Positions 1 through 6,021 are shown, numbered from the stretch's first letter. The stretch: 12,275 bases of DNA from Candidatus Kaiserbacteria bacterium RIFCSPLOWO2_01_FULL_55_19 (GCA_001781715.1 MFMD01000020.1:1-12275), one strand, 5' to 3'. Notes: generated from the letters alone by a model not told the origin. Numbers and translations are program-made.

Positions 1-1217
1 TCGCCGCCGACGAGGGCGTGATGCCACAGACGCTTGATGCGCTCGCCGCCATCAAGGGCGCCGGTATCCCCTACATCATTGCGATTACGAAAATCGATAA
101 GAACAATGCCGATGTGGACCGTGCGAAGAACTCGCTTATTGAGAATGAGATATTTATTGAGGGGATGGGCGGCGACATCGCCTATGCCCTTGTCTCGTCA
201 AAGACCGGCGAGGGTGTCCCCGAACTTCTTGACTTGCTGCTCCTCACCGCTGACCTTGCCGAGATCACTGCCGACCCGGCAGCAAGTGCGACGGGCTTTG
301 TCCTTGAATCAACACAGGACCCCAAGCGCGGTGCCTCAGCAACGCTTATCGTGAAGGACGGCACCCTCACGCTTGACGGCTTTGTCGTCGCGGGGGACGC
401 CTTCGCGCCCATCCGCTTCATTGAGAACTTCTTCGGTATGCGCGTTTTGCAGGCAGGACCCTCGGAGCCGGTCCGCATTTCCGGATTCAATAAACTCCCT
501 TCCGCCGGTTCGCTCTTCAGTATCGTGAAGAGTAAGAAAGAGGCCGAGGCGCTGGCGAAAGAAAATGCGAAGGCATTTGCCGCCGTACCGAAGCAGGGCG
601 TCACGGCCGAAGGCATTACCGAGCTCCCGCTCATCGTGAAAGCGGATGTCGCCGGCTCCGTTGATGCGATTGTCCACGAACTCGCGAAGATAACCCACGA
701 ACGCGCCGTTGTCCGAATTGTCTCTTCGGGTGTCGGTTCCGTGTCAGAAACCGATGTGAAGTCGGCGCACGCAAGCAACGCTACGATTATCGCCTTCAAT
801 GTTTCAACCGATGCAATCGCAAACGAGCTCGCGCTCCGCGATGGCATCTCCGTACTGTCCTTCTCTATTATTTATGAGCTCTCCGCAAAGGTGCGGGAAC
901 TCCTTACCGCAAGCGTCCCCGCGCTCGCAAGCGAAAAGGAGCTCGGAAGGGCGCTCGTGCTCAAGACCTTCTCCTCGGGTGCGAAGAAGCAGGTGCTCGG
1001 CGCCCGCTATATCTCGGGTGTGCTCACGGTGGGCAATCGCGTGAAGATTATGCGCAAGGGCGAGGAACTCGCGCGCGGGAGCATCGGGAACCTCCAGCAA
1101 GCGCGCATTGATGTGAGCGAGATAAAGACCGAGGGAGACTTCGGTACCGAGATAGAGTGCCGCGAGAATGCCGCGTACGGCGACGAGCTGGTCGCATTCC
1201 TCGTTACGCAATCATGA
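1..1217 (+). CDS. infB: Translation initiation factor IF-2, C-terminal part (5' end outside window)
   Basis: This is the GTPase that delivers initiator tRNA to the 30S subunit and promotes subunit joining. The frame is open from base 3, before the first ATG at 18, and reads AADEGVMPQT, the usual IF-2 sequence after the G3 switch, so the gene begins upstream of the window. The visible part holds the end of the G domain (G4-like TKID at 87-98, G5-like SSK near 198), the domain II beta barrel (from about residue 85 counted from the ATG at 18), domain III (ELPLIVKADVAGSVDAI) and the C-terminal fMet-tRNA-binding barrel (RYISGVLTVGNRVKIMRKG). G4 reads TKID rather than the usual NKID. The stop TGA overlaps the rbfA start as ATGA, so the two genes are probably translationally coupled. 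The identification is very secure; only the N-terminus is missing. Confidence 0.97.
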   Translation, partial: AADEGVMPQTLDALAAIKGAGIPYIIAITKIDKNNADVDRAKNSLIENEIFIEGMGGDIAYALVSSKTGEGVPELLDLLLLTADLAEITADPAASATGFVLESTQDPKRGASATLIVKDGTLTLDGFVVAGDAFAPIRFIENFFGMRVLQAGPSEPVRISGFNKLPSAGSLFSIVKSKKEAEALAKENAKAFAAVPKQGVTAEGITELPLIVKADVAGSVDAIVHELAKITHERAVVRIVSSGVGSVSETDVKSAHASNATIIAFNVSTDAIANELALRDGISVLSFSIIYELSAKVRELLTASVPALASEKELGRALVLKTFSSGAKKQVLGARYISGVLTVGNRVKIMRKGEELARGSIGNLQQARIDVSEIKTEGDFGTEIECRENAAYGDELVAFLVTQS

Positions 1218-1540
1218 TTCCTAATGCACGCCCTTCGCGCCACCAGAGCGATCGCGCCGCCGAGATTGTTGCGCGCGAGGCCGCGACCTTTATCGCGCGC
1301 GAGGCCAGTACCGGCTCTCTCATCACCGTCATCCGCGCACAAAGCGTCTCCCACGGCGACCGCATTATGGTCTTCGTGAGCGTCTTCCCCATAGAGAAGG
1401 CGCGCACGGCGCTCGCCTTCCTTGAGCGACAGCGCGAAGCGTTCTCGGAGTACTTAAAGCAGCATGCCCGCATACGCATCCCGCGGATAGACTTTATGCT
1501 TGATAACAATGAATCATTAGCCGAAGTGCCAAAAAGTTAG
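1214..1540 (+). CDS. rbfA: Ribosome-binding factor A
   Basis: RbfA is a small KH-fold protein that binds immature 30S subunits and helps mature the 5' end of 16S rRNA. The 108-residue product is of normal family length. It shows the expected order: an N-terminal helix with basic residues (RPSRHQSDRAAEIVAREAA), a strand (SLITVIRAQSVSHGD), the MVFVSVFP strand, a helix, and the C-terminal RIPRIDFMLDNNE, which matches the family pattern R-x-P-x-(I/L)-x-F-x-x-D. I chose the ATG at 1214 because it overlaps the infB stop by four bases (ATGA) and gives an N-terminus that fits the family; the frame is open further upstream inside infB, but that would be antifamily sequence. No Shine-Dalgarno site is visible, which agrees with coupling to infB. 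The infB-rbfA order is widely conserved in bacteria. A tRNA gene starts 15 bases after the stop. Confidence 0.9.
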   Translation: MIPNARPSRHQSDRAAEIVAREAATFIAREASTGSLITVIRAQSVSHGDRIMVFVSVFPIEKARTALAFLERQREAFSEYLKQHARIRIPRIDFMLDNNESLAEVPKS

Positions 1541-1555
1541 TAGTATCTGGAGAGC

Positions 1556-1630
1556 GGCCCGGTGGTGAAGTGGTAACACAGCGGTCTGCAAAACCGCGAT
1601 GCGCGGGTTCAATTCCCGCCCGGGCCTCCA
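1556..1630 (+). tRNA. tRNA-Cys (anticodon GCA)
   Basis: The acceptor stem GGCCCGG pairs perfectly with CCGGGCC. The anticodon stem GCGGT/ACCGC carries the loop CTGCAAA with GCA at 1588-1590. The T arm is GCGGG-TTCAATT-CCCGC. The discriminator base is U73, the identity element expected of tRNA-Cys. CCA is encoded at 1628-1630. It lies directly after rbfA and may be cotranscribed with it. Confidence 0.95.
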
Positions 1631-1651
1631 GGAGGTAAAATAAGAAAAGAT

Positions 1652-1740
1652 GCCAAGGTGGCGGAATGGTAGACGCACAGGGCTTAAAACCCTGAGAAGG
1701 CCTAAAAACTTTCGTGTGAGTTCGAGTCTCACCCTTGGTA
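1652..1740 (+). tRNA. tRNA-Leu (anticodon TAA)
   Basis: This is a class II tRNA. The anticodon stem CAGGG/CCCTG carries the loop CTTAAAA with TAA at 1685-1687. The long variable arm folds as GAAGG...CTTTC, and the T arm is GTGAG-TTCGAGT-CTCAC. The acceptor stem GCCAAGG/CCTTGGT pairs except for a G1-U72 wobble at the first position. The discriminator is A73. CCA is not encoded (the next bases are CTA), so the tail must be added enzymatically. Confidence 0.93.
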
Positions 1741-1773
1741 CTAATGTAAAGTGTGCTAAATTATTTAAGTTCG

Positions 1774-1794
1774 TTTGCGCCTATATGTAGGCAT
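1774..1794 (+). repeat. tRNA-Lys-like acceptor-stem relic and 12-bp direct repeat
   Basis: The 12-mer TTTGCGCCTATA at 1774-1785 recurs exactly at 1853-1864, where it holds the 5' end of tRNA-Lys. It is followed at 1787-1792 by GTAGGC, which also occurs at the tRNA-Lys 3' acceptor strand (1920-1925). The segment therefore looks like the two ends of the tRNA fused after loss of the middle, and it can fold as GCCTA-TATG-TAGGC. A chance match is possible given the short length. Confidence 0.4.
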
Positions 1795-1813
1795 ATAAGC
1801 GCTGCGTTCGGAG

Positions 1814-1845
1814 CAAGAGAGTGTTAGATTACTAACGTTCTCTTG
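1814..1845 (+). other. Long hairpin in the tRNA spacer
   Basis: The arms 1814-1827 and 1832-1845 pair over 14 positions around an ATTA loop: 12 Watson-Crick pairs and two G-U pairs in RNA. It is not followed by a U-tract, so it is not a classic intrinsic terminator. It may be an RNase processing signal in a polycistronic tRNA transcript. Confidence 0.6.
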
Positions 1846-1855
1846 TCCTCACTTT

Positions 1856-1931
1856 GCGCCTATAGCTCAGTTGGTAGAGCAGATCCCTCTTAAGGATAAG
1901 GTCCCTGGTTCGAGCCCAGGTAGGCGCACCA
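1856..1931 (+). tRNA. tRNA-Lys (anticodon CTT)
   Basis: The acceptor stem GCGCCTA/TAGGCGC is perfect. The D arm is GCTC...GAGC. The anticodon loop CTCTTAA carries CTT at 1889-1891, and the T arm is CCTGG-TTCGAGC-CCAGG. The discriminator is A and CCA is encoded at 1929-1931. The top pair of the anticodon stem (27-43) is a G-A mismatch; the rest of the molecule is canonical. Confidence 0.94.
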
Positions 1932-1955
1932 CAAAACTTGGTATAGTGTTGAAAC

Positions 1956-2037
1956 GCTGGGGTGGCGGAATTGGTATACGCGCATGGCTTAGGACCATGT
2001 CCCGCAAGGGTTGAGAGTTCAAGTCTCTCCCCCAGCA
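1956..2037 (+). tRNA. tRNA-Leu (anticodon TAG)
   Basis: This is a class II tRNA. The acceptor stem GCTGGGG/CCCCAGC is perfect. The anticodon stem CATGG/CCATG carries TAG at 1990-1992. The variable arm folds as CCC-GCAA-GGG, and the T arm is GAGAG-TTCAAGT-CTCTC. The discriminator is A73 and CCA is not encoded (the next bases are CTC). Confidence 0.94.
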
Positions 2038-2048
2038 CTCGGTAATAC

Positions 2049-2076
2049 TTGACTTTCCTATAGTTTTGTGTATTAT
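2049..2076 (+). promoter_or_regulatory. Sigma70-type promoter of the SPFH cassette
   Basis: A -35 box TTGACT (2049-2054) and a -10 box TATTAT (2071-2076) are separated by 16 bp. Transcription would start near 2083, giving a leader of about 47 bases before the ATG at 2130. It lies just after the last tRNA, so the cassette can be expressed independently of the tRNA transcript. Confidence 0.65.
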
Positions 2077-2129
2077 GCACCGCAGAGTGCAGGTCTTTCT
2101 GCTGCTCATAATCTCACAGGAGAAACATC

Positions 2130-3197
2130 ATGAAAAAGATTGTCTGGCCAGCTCTGCTGGTTTATACCGTCTGTCTCATCGCAGCCCTACTCGCGAATCA
2201 CTATGCGAGCCCCGTTGAAATCTTCAACGGGAAGTACGGGGTTGGGACAATCATGCTGTACGCTCTGTTGCTCTACACGGCAGCAAGCATGCGCATCGTT
2301 GGCCCGACTGAACTTGGCTGCCGGCTTTTCCTCGGGAGACCGATCGAAAACATCAATTCCGGCTTTGCCTTCGTACCGCTCTGGATTTTCGAACTGGTAA
2401 CCGAAACGCGACTTGTCATACAAGACGAGCTGCCCGCGGAACCGGACAAGATCTACCGCGGAAGCACGGGCGATGAGGTCGGCAGAACTGTTCCGAAAGA
2501 GCTCCAACTCCTCGGTATGAAGCCACCGATCAGGGTCACTTTTAGCGGCAATAATGAAGAAAGCAAGAAGGAAGGGATTGCCGCGGATGACCCGTACGAC
2601 CGCCGCCTTACGGCTGAAGTCGTTCCTGTGGTTCGCTGGAAAATTAACAACTTTGTTGTTTTCCTCGAGACCATTGGGTCCATCGATGCTGCCCGAAAGC
2701 AAATGGAGGATACCTGCGTCAAGACATTCACCGAGATGTTGACGAGAGTCAGCCCGGCGGTTGCTCTCCTTCGCATCAAGACATACAGCAACAAACTTGA
2801 GAAGGCAATCGAGAGTCTGGTAGTATTGTGGGGTATCGAGATTGATAGTGCCCAAATCAAGGCAATCAATTTCAGCCACACAGTCAACGACGCGGTCCAG
2901 GATGTCGTGGTACAGGAGCGCAAGAAGGCCGCGAACGCCCTCGAGGGCCAAGGTCTTGGTGCTAGGGAGAAAGCCATTCTCGATGGGCGCACTGACGGGC
3001 TCAAGAAAATGATGGACGATCTGTCGGTGAAAGGCGAGGTTGTCCTCGGCGCTGAAACTGCCCGCGCTATTGCGGGAGAAGGCAACAAGTCCAGCCAGCG
3101 GACAATCATTGCTGGCTCTGGCGGCTTCGTCGATCTGATCGGCACCGCCGTGGCCATCGGTGAAAGTTTCAAGGCTAAACAAGGAGGTGCATCATGA
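2130..3197 (+). CDS. SPFH/band-7 domain membrane protein
   Basis: SPFH (stomatin/prohibitin/flotillin/HflK-C) proteins form large membrane-anchored oligomers that organise membrane patches and often shield or regulate partner proteins. The 355-residue product has two hydrophobic segments (about 5-23 and 37-54). The SPFH core follows, starting at RIVGPTELGCRLFLGRPIENI and running through SGFAFVPLWIFELVTETRL to about residue 245 (GIEIDSAQIKAINFS). A charged helical region (about 250-300) and a Gly/Ala-rich tail complete it. The start is supported by AGGAG at 2118-2122, seven bases before the ATG. The stop overlaps the next start as ATGA, so the two genes form one translational unit. The subfamily cannot be named from sequence alone. 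An antisense ORF of similar length lies opposite but shows no recognisable protein. Confidence 0.85.
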   Translation: MKKIVWPALLVYTVCLIAALLANHYASPVEIFNGKYGVGTIMLYALLLYTAASMRIVGPTELGCRLFLGRPIENINSGFAFVPLWIFELVTETRLVIQDELPAEPDKIYRGSTGDEVGRTVPKELQLLGMKPPIRVTFSGNNEESKKEGIAADDPYDRRLTAEVVPVVRWKINNFVVFLETIGSIDAARKQMEDTCVKTFTEMLTRVSPAVALLRIKTYSNKLEKAIESLVVLWGIEIDSAQIKAINFSHTVNDAVQDVVVQERKKAANALEGQGLGAREKAILDGRTDGLKKMMDDLSVKGEVVLGAETARAIAGEGNKSSQRTIIAGSGGFVDLIGTAVAIGESFKAKQGGAS

Positions 3198-3961
3198 TTG
3201 AATGGGTCGTTGTTGTTCTTCTAGTCAGTATCTTTGTCTGGCGGATAGTATTGCCAGGTATGAAGCTGGGAGCAGGTGGTGGAACTCCCACTGCTGCCCC
3301 AGCGGCGGTGGGTGGTGGAGCAACGACAACCACAGCTCCGCCGCCGAAAGGTGCCAGGAAATGGTTCGAGGAGAACTGGCCGTCTATCCTGATTGTCGTT
3401 GTCGGCGTTGCGGCCGTGTACTGGGGATTTCAAAACACCCAGATACGGCCGACGGATGCGGGGAGTTGGAGCCAGAATCACTGGCTCTCGCTTCTCATCC
3501 TCTGGGGTATGGGCCACGCGCTCATCGCGCTCAATGCGAAAGCATGGGGTGCAGCGGTGGCAAGCACGCTCCATTGGGTGCTTGCGAGCGTGATGCTTCT
3601 GCTCTTCATCGTCCTACCCTTCATCGGGTGGGTCGGTGGAAGCAGTGAACCGAAGCGGGCCGAGAGCGCAATACGCTCAATGCCTGCGACGGTAGTTCCG
3701 CTCGCGAGTACATCACCGTCGTCGTGGCCGAAGTTGGTCATACCGGCGAGAGGCAGGTCGGAGCTCGTTCCCATCCCGCTGAATATGCGTATCGTGATGG
3801 ATGGAGATCAGTTCGACCTCCACACGGTATACACAGACGGCCGCGACTGCTCGTTTAAGGAGTCGGGTATCTGTCCTCTGGGAGCGTATGTGGGCAGCTA
3901 TGCGGTAAACAAAGCATCGGAGACGAATGTTGTCTCCTACGCTTTCGCACCAATCAACTGA
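3194..3961 (+). CDS. Multi-pass membrane protein of unknown function, SPFH partner
   Basis: I do not recognise a family for this 255-residue protein. It has an N-terminal hydrophobic helix (about 3-20), a low-complexity Gly/Ala/Thr/Pro linker (25-52), then three further hydrophobic segments (about 62-78, 97-115, 121-147). A soluble C-terminal part of about 105 residues follows, with Cys219 and Cys227 spaced so that a disulfide is possible. Translation starts after a near-perfect AGGAGGT at 3182-3188, and the ATG overlaps the SPFH stop. Bacterial SPFH proteins are often encoded beside an NfeD membrane protein, and the position here is equivalent. However, I see no clear NfeD C-terminal OB-fold pattern, so it may be an unrelated replacement. 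The intrinsic terminator that closes the cassette starts 26 bases after the stop. Confidence 0.75.
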   Translation: MIEWVVVVLLVSIFVWRIVLPGMKLGAGGGTPTAAPAAVGGGATTTTAPPPKGARKWFEENWPSILIVVVGVAAVYWGFQNTQIRPTDAGSWSQNHWLSLLILWGMGHALIALNAKAWGAAVASTLHWVLASVMLLLFIVLPFIGWVGGSSEPKRAESAIRSMPATVVPLASTSPSSWPKLVIPARGRSELVPIPLNMRIVMDGDQFDLHTVYTDGRDCSFKESGICPLGAYVGSYAVNKASETNVVSYAFAPIN

Positions 3962-3975
3962 AGTTCTTTCGCGCC

Positions 3976-3987
3976 TCGTGCGCACGA
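3976..3987. repeat. 12-bp perfect palindrome
   Basis: TCGTGCGCACGA is a perfect palindrome just after the membrane-protein stop and abutting the terminator stem. It could be a binding site for a dimeric protein or part of an alternative fold of the terminator region. No function can be assigned. Confidence 0.35.
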
Positions 3988-4019
3988 AGGCCCCGCAACT
4001 TGCGGGGCCTTTTCTTTTT
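3987..4019 (+). terminator. Rho-independent terminator of the SPFH cassette
   Basis: An 11-bp perfect stem, AAGGCCCCGCA (3987-3997) with TGCGGGGCCTT (4001-4011), has a three-base loop and is followed by a T-rich run to 4019. It points along the plus strand. On the minus strand the hairpin is not followed by a T-tract, so it would act poorly on the converging pilin transcript. Confidence 0.92.
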
Positions 4020-4027
4020 ATACTTCA

Positions 4028-4288
4028 CTATTTTGAAATGGGATTGATGCCGAAGGTGCCAAGCGCAATATTGATAATCCCGTACGCGCCGAAGATAATC
4101 ACGAGCCCGATGAGCCCCCACATAATCGCTTTCTTCCCTTCACTCCGCTTGGTCTCGTCGCCTGCGTGCGCGACGAACTCAAACACGCCCCAGAGGAAGA
4201 CGACAAACGCGCACGCCGCAAGAAGCAGAATAATCGGATTGATAATCTGCGCGACGACCTTGTCTAAGAAGGAGTTAAGCGCGGGCAT
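4028..4288 (-). CDS. VirB2/TrbC-like pilin paralogue 6 (last of array)
   Basis: This 86-residue protein has two membrane helices and is the shortest member of the pilin-like array. It has no cleavable signal peptide; it opens with a short amphipathic stretch, then helix 1 (about 17-40) containing CAFVVFLWG. A charged loop AGDETKRSEGK (42-52) follows, and then helix 2 with MWGLIGLVIIF and YGIIN (57-73). The second tryptophan of the usual WG pair is replaced by tyrosine. The layout of two helices joined by a short polar turn is that of T4SS pilins (VirB2/TrbC type). It starts four bases after the stop of the preceding paralogue and probably shares its promoter at about 4700. It is the last gene of the minus-strand block. 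Confidence 0.8.
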   Translation of the reverse strand: MPALNSFLDKVVAQIINPIILLLAACAFVVFLWGVFEFVAHAGDETKRSEGKKAIMWGLIGLVIIFGAYGIINIALGTFGINPISK

Positions 4289-4292
4289 TTAC

Positions 4293-4670
4293 CTACCCGC
4301 CGACATTCACACCCGCTGATGGAGTACCGCTTGAAGGTCCTGTCGCATTACCGAAGCTTACCGTGCCCGTGAGGATGTTCACCAAGCCCCAGATGGAGAC
4401 CATCACGAAGAAGCCGATAAGACCCCAGAGCATGAGATTCTTGCCCTTCTCCTTCACCTCTTCGGAGTTCGCACCGAGGATGAAGACATCAAACGCACCC
4501 CAGAGGAAGACCATAAACGCGACCGCAAAGAGCACCGGCACGAGCACATTGTTGATAGTGCTGATGACGAAGGTGCCGACATCCGAGACATTGCTAATCG
4601 CGGCAAACGAGACGAGCGGCAGGGCGAATGTCGCGAGTGCGCCAGTGGTAAGGGCTAGGGCTTTTTTCAT
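4293..4670 (-). CDS. VirB2/TrbC-like pilin paralogue 5 with signal peptide
   Basis: The 125-residue product has an N-terminal signal-peptide-like segment (MKKALALTTGALATFALPLV, with cleavage plausible after SFA at 23). Helix 1 follows (about 38-66, NNVLVPVLFAVAFMVFLWG), then the loop GANSEEVKEKGK, helix 2 (LWGLIGFF to IWGLVN, about 81-98), and a Gly/Ser/Pro tail. The mature two-helix form is that of VirB2/TrbC pilins. It is closely similar to the neighbouring paralogues, sharing NNxLVPVL, AFxVFLWG and LWGxIG-WGLVN, which indicates tandem duplication. Its own promoter (4697-4724) lies in the 109-bp gap upstream, unlike the other members, which are nearly contiguous. No Shine-Dalgarno site is visible before the ATG. 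Confidence 0.85.
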   Translation of the reverse strand: MKKALALTTGALATFALPLVSFAAISNVSDVGTFVISTINNVLVPVLFAVAFMVFLWGAFDVFILGANSEEVKEKGKNLMLWGLIGFFVMVSIWGLVNILTGTVSFGNATGPSSGTPSAGVNVGG

Positions 4671-4696
4671 AAGGTAAGTAAACGGTTAATAGGGTA

Positions 4697-4724
4697 ATTG
4701 TAGCGCCTCTGGGGGTGGGGTCAA
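4697..4724 (-). promoter_or_regulatory. Promoter of the distal pilin pair
   Basis: On the minus strand a -35 box TTGACC (4724-4719) and a -10 box TACAAT (4702-4697) are separated by 16 bp. The predicted transcription start near 4690 leaves a leader of about 20 bases before the ATG at 4670. It sits in the only sizeable gap inside the pilin array. Confidence 0.6.
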
Positions 4725-4779
4725 GGTGCTATGACGGGTGGTGTGGATAGCCCTGGAACGCCAGCGGTAGTTATGCTTT

Positions 4780-5637
4780 TCATCCCCCAGAGTAATCGCA
4801 CGTAAAGCCATCCCAATACCCACCGGTACTCTCACAATTCTGTATTGTGTAATCTGATGGGGTCGGCTCAGATGGAGTATAACAGCCACCTTCTGGGCTC
4901 TGGACTTGAGGAGGGGTGCAGGCCGCAGTGCCACTTCCATATCCTGCAGTGGTACCAGAACTGCAAACACCGTAACCTAGACTGTCATACTCACACGTGA
5001 GTCCAGAGGCGCAGGGAGAATAAGTACAATCTGCCCCGGCACCGACAGTGGTAGTTTGCGCATTCGTGATGGTTGCGTTTGGGTTTGGGTATACCGAGTA
5101 ATAGGACGACGAGTAGGCGGCTTGAGCGGCTTGGCAATCGGGGCTCGTAGGATTTGAGAGGCAAGTGCTTTGCATAGTCTGATATTGCTGGGTCAGAGCC
5201 GCATTTTGAGCAGGGGTTACATTTCCAGCACCGAATGCTCCGCCGCCGCCAGTAGGTGCATAATTACCCGTGCCGAAGGTCGGTGGCGGAGGCGAAGCAA
5301 CGCCCGCCTGGAGACCGAAGGTGCCCATCAAGAGATTCACGAGCCCCCACATCGAGAGGATAATGATGAAGCCGATGATGCCCCAGAGCGAGAAATGTCT
5401 CCCTTCGGTACGACTCTTCTCGTCGGCGGCACCGAGGATGAAGTACTTGTAGACACCCCAGAGGAAGACGATAAACGCTATCGCCATCAAGACCGGCACG
5501 AGGATATTGTTCACGACACCGATGATGCCAGTTGAATATGGAGTGAGGTAACTCGTATTGATGCCGCTCTGGGCGAAGGCGAGGAGGGGCGTGGCGAAGG
5601 CGGTGATGAGAGCGGTGCGTTGGAAGATTTTATTCAT
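4780..5637 (-). CDS. Pilin-like protein with long cysteine-rich C-terminal extension (paralogue 4)
   Basis: This 285-residue protein is a fusion of a pilin-like domain and a tail. Residues 1-110 repeat the array pattern: a signal-peptide-like start with cleavage plausible after AFA (about 22), helix 1 (about 41-68, NNILVPVLMAIAFIVFLWG), the loop GAADEKSRTEGR, and helix 2 (LWGIIGF to MWGLVN, 84-101). Residues 111-145 are Pro/Gly/Ala-rich. The remainder carries ten cysteines (159, 168, 204, 209, 215, 225, 240, 252, 268, 280). It includes a C-x4-C-x5-C-x9-C module (204-225) of the type seen in small disulfide-rich extracellular domains. The tail is also rich in Tyr, Ser, Thr and Asn. It should lie outside the cytoplasm if the topology follows VirB2. 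The gene starts six bases after the stop of paralogue 3, with no Shine-Dalgarno site. A tip adhesin or capping subunit is plausible but unproven. Confidence 0.85.
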   Translation of the reverse strand: MNKIFQRTALITAFATPLLAFAQSGINTSYLTPYSTGIIGVVNNILVPVLMAIAFIVFLWGVYKYFILGAADEKSRTEGRHFSLWGIIGFIIILSMWGLVNLLMGTFGLQAGVASPPPPTFGTGNYAPTGGGGAFGAGNVTPAQNAALTQQYQTMQSTCLSNPTSPDCQAAQAAYSSSYYSVYPNPNATITNAQTTTVGAGADCTYSPCASGLTCEYDSLGYGVCSSGTTAGYGSGTAACTPPQVQSPEGGCYTPSEPTPSDYTIQNCESTGGYWDGFTCDYSGG

Positions 5638-5643
5638 AGAGGA

Positions 5644-6003
5644 TTACGGTGTCGGTACCACCGAGCCGTAGGGTGAGACTGATGACGGGGACGGGGGTGC
5701 GTAGGCACCGGCGAGGCCGAAGGTGTTCGCCACGACATTCACAATCCCCCAGATAGAAATCATTATGACAAAGGCGATAATGCCCCACAGAAGGAGCCTA
5801 TGCCCCTGCTTGACCGCCTCTTCATCACCGCCGGAGAAGATGTAGGCCTTGGCGATACCGTAGAGAAAGACGATAAAAGCGAGGGCGAAGAGCACTGGCA
5901 CGAGTACATTGTTTATAAGATAGAGGAGATTTTGCGCGACCTGACAGACAGTGTTGGTACAGACATTGCCAAACGATATCCCGAGGCCAAATGAGAGGTT
6001 CAT
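5644..6003 (-). CDS. VirB2/TrbC-like pilin paralogue 3
   Basis: The 119-residue product has no clear cleavable signal peptide. Residues 1-26 are weakly hydrophobic and hold Cys15 and Cys20. Helix 1 (about 27-50, NNVLVPVLFALAFIVFLYG) is followed by the loop SGGDEEAVKQGH, helix 2 (LWGIIAFVIMISIWGIVN, 72-89) and a Pro/Ser-rich tail that may be surface exposed. The match to its neighbours is strong, with FLYG replacing FLWG and IIAF replacing IIGF. Its ATG lies at the foot of a short hairpin (6001-6016), 18 bases after the previous stop. No Shine-Dalgarno site is visible. As with its neighbours, T4SS-pilin-like architecture is clear but a real pilus role is inferred. Confidence 0.83.
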   Translation of the reverse strand: MNLSFGLGISFGNVCTNTVCQVAQNLLYLINNVLVPVLFALAFIVFLYGIAKAYIFSGGDEEAVKQGHRLLLWGIIAFVIMISIWGIVNVVANTFGLAGAYAPPSPSSVSPYGSVVPTP

Positions 6004-6021
6004 ACGTGGAAGTATGACATA

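Larger units (their letters stand above)
1741..1855 (+). other. Structured spacer between tRNA-Leu and tRNA-Lys
   Basis: There is no ORF or tRNA here. Two structures are visible: a short tRNA-Lys-like relic at 1774-1794 and a 14-bp hairpin at 1814-1845 (described separately). No convincing sigma70 promoter was found, so the four tRNAs may be one processed transcript, or tRNA-Lys may have a promoter I cannot recognise. Confidence 0.5.

Noticed and set aside
182..847. Minus-strand ORF inside infB
   Set aside because: Antisense to conserved IF-2 domains; low-complexity Ser/Ala translation without family features.
2187..3182. Long minus-strand ORF (331 codons) opposite the SPFH gene
   Set aside because: It lies antisense to a gene with clear SPFH homology, promoter and Shine-Dalgarno site, and its translation has no recognisable domain or membrane pattern.
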